From an uncultured Flavobacteriia bacterium (GTDB lineage Bacteria; Bacteroidota; Bacteroidia; Flavobacteriales_D; Crocinitomicaceae), in NCBI GenBank assembly GCA_903928365.1, contig CAIYQV010000179.1, positions 1 to 8,832 on the forward strand: a stretch of 8,832 nucleotides of DNA, given 5' to 3'. The translations under genes were made by a program, and so were the position numbers. The notes beneath the pieces were generated by a model, which did no database searches, was not told the DNA's origin, and worked only from the letters and a program-made list of their open reading frames with translations. Shown in pieces: positions 7,095-8,832 of the stretch. Position 1 is the first letter of the stretch, and each line of letters begins with the position of its first letter.

Positions 7095-8207
7095 TTAGAG
7101 TTCGTTAGCAAATTGCACGAACTCACGAGCGAAATAATCCCAGCTGAATTGTGTGCGTTCCAACTCGATCCGGCGCTCATATTTCTCAAGGGCATCACCA
7201 TTAAAAATCATTTCTATGGAAGATGCCATTCCTTGAGGTTTATTTGGAGGTATCGTCATTCCCTTGTCCCCCACCGCATCCTGAAGCCCTCCTACATCCG
7301 TCACCAAACAAGGAATTCCGAAATGAAATGCAGTAGCCGTTACACCAGACTGAGTCGCCGAGCGATAGGGTAAAACACATAAATCTGATGCAGAAAAATA
7401 CGTGTGAACGTTCTCATCCGGGACGAAATGATCCGCCAAATGAATTCGTTCATTTAGTAAAGGACTGTTTAACCACCTGTCGTAGACGTCCCTTTTTCCG
7501 TAAAATTCACCCGCTATGATCAAATGAAAAGATGAATCAAGCTGCTCGAACGCCTCAAGAAGACAGTCCAGGCCTTTGTACTCCCTTATCAAACCAAAGA
7601 ATAACAGCACCTTCGATTCTTCAGGAATTCCAAGCTGAAGTCGAGCGGACGACTTTTCTATTTTAGAATCAAAATGGTCATACCAGGGATGATAAAGGAC
7701 CTTGACCTGTGCATCTTTCTTACAATGAAGCACTTGTTCCTTCACTTGTTCGGACAACACGACCACTCCATCAAACCGTTTCAAGACGAAGCGATTCAAC
7801 AGAGCATCAAAGAAACGTGGTTCATGTGGTTGTAAATTGTGCACTAACAATATCCTTTTGCTGCTCTTTTTTAATCTCGATGAAAAAACAGAAAGAAAGG
7901 GAGCAAAAATGGTCATCCAATAATTGGCAATGAATATTTGAGGTTTTGCTTTCTTTATTTTCGAAGCACCGATAATATAGCTCAACGGATTAAACGTGCT
8001 GACCATTCTCGATGCTCGATCTTGCCACTTCGAATTACCCTCCTTGACAAATTGACTGGTCCCTGGAAACAACCAATTGGGATATTGTTGCTTAAAGGTA
8101 AATACGTCGACCTCGTGATGCCGATCTAACTCCTCCACCAAGCGCTCATTGAACTGCGCTATTCCCCCTCTGAACGGATAAAAAGCAGAAAAAAGGGAGA
8201 TCTTCAT
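7095..8207 (-). CDS. GT4-type glycosyltransferase (GT-B fold)
   Basis: A 370-residue protein with no obvious signal peptide or membrane span, probably a cytoplasmic or membrane-associated sugar transferase that moves a sugar from a nucleotide donor to a glycan or lipid-linked acceptor. The N-terminal half opens with MKISLFSAFYPFRGGIAQF, the Gly-rich acceptor-side loop common in this group, and has LVHNLQPHEPRF near residue 121. The donor half has FFGLIREYKGLDCLLEAF (203-220, with R208 and K211) and SDLCVLPYR-x4-QSGVTATAFHFGIPCLVTDVGG (274-307), where QSGV replaces the usual first Glu of the E-x7-E motif, as in a recognised GT4 subgroup. I chose ATG 8205-8207: an in-frame ATG at 8256-8258 would add 17 residues unlike the family and overlap the upstream gene by 25 nt. 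The gene lies 26 nt after that gene's stop on the same strand, suggesting co-transcription. Donor and acceptor cannot be read from the sequence; envelope polysaccharide synthesis is the likely context. Confidence 0.88.
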   Translation of the reverse strand: MKISLFSAFYPFRGGIAQFNERLVEELDRHHEVDVFTFKQQYPNWLFPGTSQFVKEGNSKWQDRASRMVSTFNPLSYIIGASKIKKAKPQIFIANYWMTIFAPFLSVFSSRLKKSSKRILLVHNLQPHEPRFFDALLNRFVLKRFDGVVVLSEQVKEQVLHCKKDAQVKVLYHPWYDHFDSKIEKSSARLQLGIPEESKVLLFFGLIREYKGLDCLLEAFEQLDSSFHLIIAGEFYGKRDVYDRWLNSPLLNERIHLADHFVPDENVHTYFSASDLCVLPYRSATQSGVTATAFHFGIPCLVTDVGGLQDAVGDKGMTIPPNKPQGMASSIEMIFNGDALEKYERRIELERTQFSWDYFAREFVQFANEL

Positions 8208-8233
8208 TCGAACACTTAGATTGTTTGAGCCAA

Positions 8234-8832
8234 TTACTGAAAACCGTAACCAATGCAATTGTAAAAGATCTCCGTACCGGATTGAACATTCGATGTGTCA
8301 AATCCTGAGATTTTCAGGTCCTTATAGAACTTAGAAATGAGACCGACATTCTTGGCATAAACTTCATATTTACGGCGATAATCGATCAGTGAGAAAAAGT
8401 CTTCCTGTTCCACGACCAACGTACTGTCAAAAGACAACGAACCCATCACAGATTTCTGATGAATATCTCTGTAGTAAGCAGTAAGTTCATCATACGCATT
8501 GTAAGCGTTCGGATTCCATTCTTTATTCACTGAAGGCTCGAATACCAGTTTAATCATTCGCTGATTTTCCTCAACTAATTCTGCTTTTCTATCCACAATG
8601 ATCGCTGTCCAGATATCTGTTTGCAACCATGGCTGTGAAGCATTTGTTCGTTTGAAACGTAAGAATTCTCTTGCAACCCGTCCTTCATTGTCTATTATGG
8701 TATCCCCAATGACGGTGCGCAGCTGGTACCGACTTGTATCATGAGGAATCGCCTGATCCACATCATGCTTGATCTCCATAACCTCATAATCCACATATCT
8801 TCCCTGGATCAATCCAAAATAACCGTAATGAA
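8234..8832 (-). CDS. Hypothetical protein, probable lipoprotein family (5' partial)
   Basis: The frame stays open past the right edge, so the N-terminus is missing; the visible part is about 199 residues ending at TAA 8236-8234. The TTG at 8812 could serve as a start, but the frame continues upstream with HYGYFG, which fits the lead-in to the GRYVDYEV segment, so I treat the gene as cut by the window. Visible segments are YGYFGLIQGRYVDYEVMEI, DTSRYQLRTVIGDT, then WLQTDIWTAIIVDRKAELVEENQRMIKLVFEPSVNKEWNPNAYN. From memory these resemble small Bacteroidota proteins that begin with a lipoprotein signal and have no assigned function. The pattern suggests a beta-rich soluble domain; no catalytic motif is evident. 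The two remaining Cys are not arranged as a metal site. It probably shares a transcript with the glycosyltransferase, but that does not show a shared function. Confidence 0.75.
   Translation of the reverse strand, partial: HYGYFGLIQGRYVDYEVMEIKHDVDQAIPHDTSRYQLRTVIGDTIIDNEGRVAREFLRFKRTNASQPWLQTDIWTAIIVDRKAELVEENQRMIKLVFEPSVNKEWNPNAYNAYDELTAYYRDIHQKSVMGSLSFDSTLVVEQEDFFSLIDYRRKYEVYAKNVGLISKFYKDLKISGFDTSNVQSGTEIFYNCIGYGFQ

Noticed and set aside
8208..8258. Upstream ATG (8256-8258) as the glycosyltransferase start
   Set aside because: It adds 17 residues not typical of the family and overlaps the end of the upstream gene; the MKISLFSAFYPFRGG start fits GT4 proteins.

Overview
The window looks like chromosomal DNA of a Bacteroidota bacterium, probably Flavobacteriales-like; I cannot place it at genus level. 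The signs are a type IX secretion (T9SS) type A C-terminal sorting domain, a fused SecDF translocase, promoters of the Bacteroidota type (TTG - about 20 nt - TAnnTTTG), no recognisable Shine-Dalgarno sequences, and Ser/Thr/Gly-rich Ig-like repeats ending in a sorting signal.

Layout. Positions 1-2438 (+) hold the 3' part of a large secreted or surface repeat protein, open at the left edge, followed by a strong intrinsic terminator. Positions 2541-3911 (+) hold a complete nuclease fusion: a DEDDh 3'-5' exonuclease, a GIY-YIG endonuclease and a UvrC-like cysteine cluster. Its promoter sits so close to the ATG that the mRNA is probably leaderless. A bidirectional hairpin terminator at 3932-3957 separates it from the convergent secDF gene (3975-6950, -), which has its own near-consensus promoter at 6984-7014. 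Upstream of secDF on the same strand are a GT4-type glycosyltransferase (7095-8207, -) and a hypothetical protein, probably a lipoprotein (8234-8832, -), open at the right edge. These two are 26 nt apart and probably co-transcribed. No tRNA, rRNA, CRISPR array, insertion sequence or prophage is visible. No gene-free stretch exceeds 300 nt.

How the genes relate. SecDF drives late steps of Sec export, and T9SS cargo such as the first protein must first cross the inner membrane by Sec. This is a general pathway link and not evidence of a shared operon. The nuclease fusion points to DNA repair. The glycosyltransferase probably belongs to envelope polysaccharide or glycan synthesis.

I see no clear undescribed multi-gene system. 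The items most worth a second look are the exonuclease/GIY-YIG/cysteine-cluster fusion with its leaderless arrangement, the mosaic of at least three Ig-like repeat classes in the surface protein, and the repeated TTATCAA heptamer upstream of secDF.
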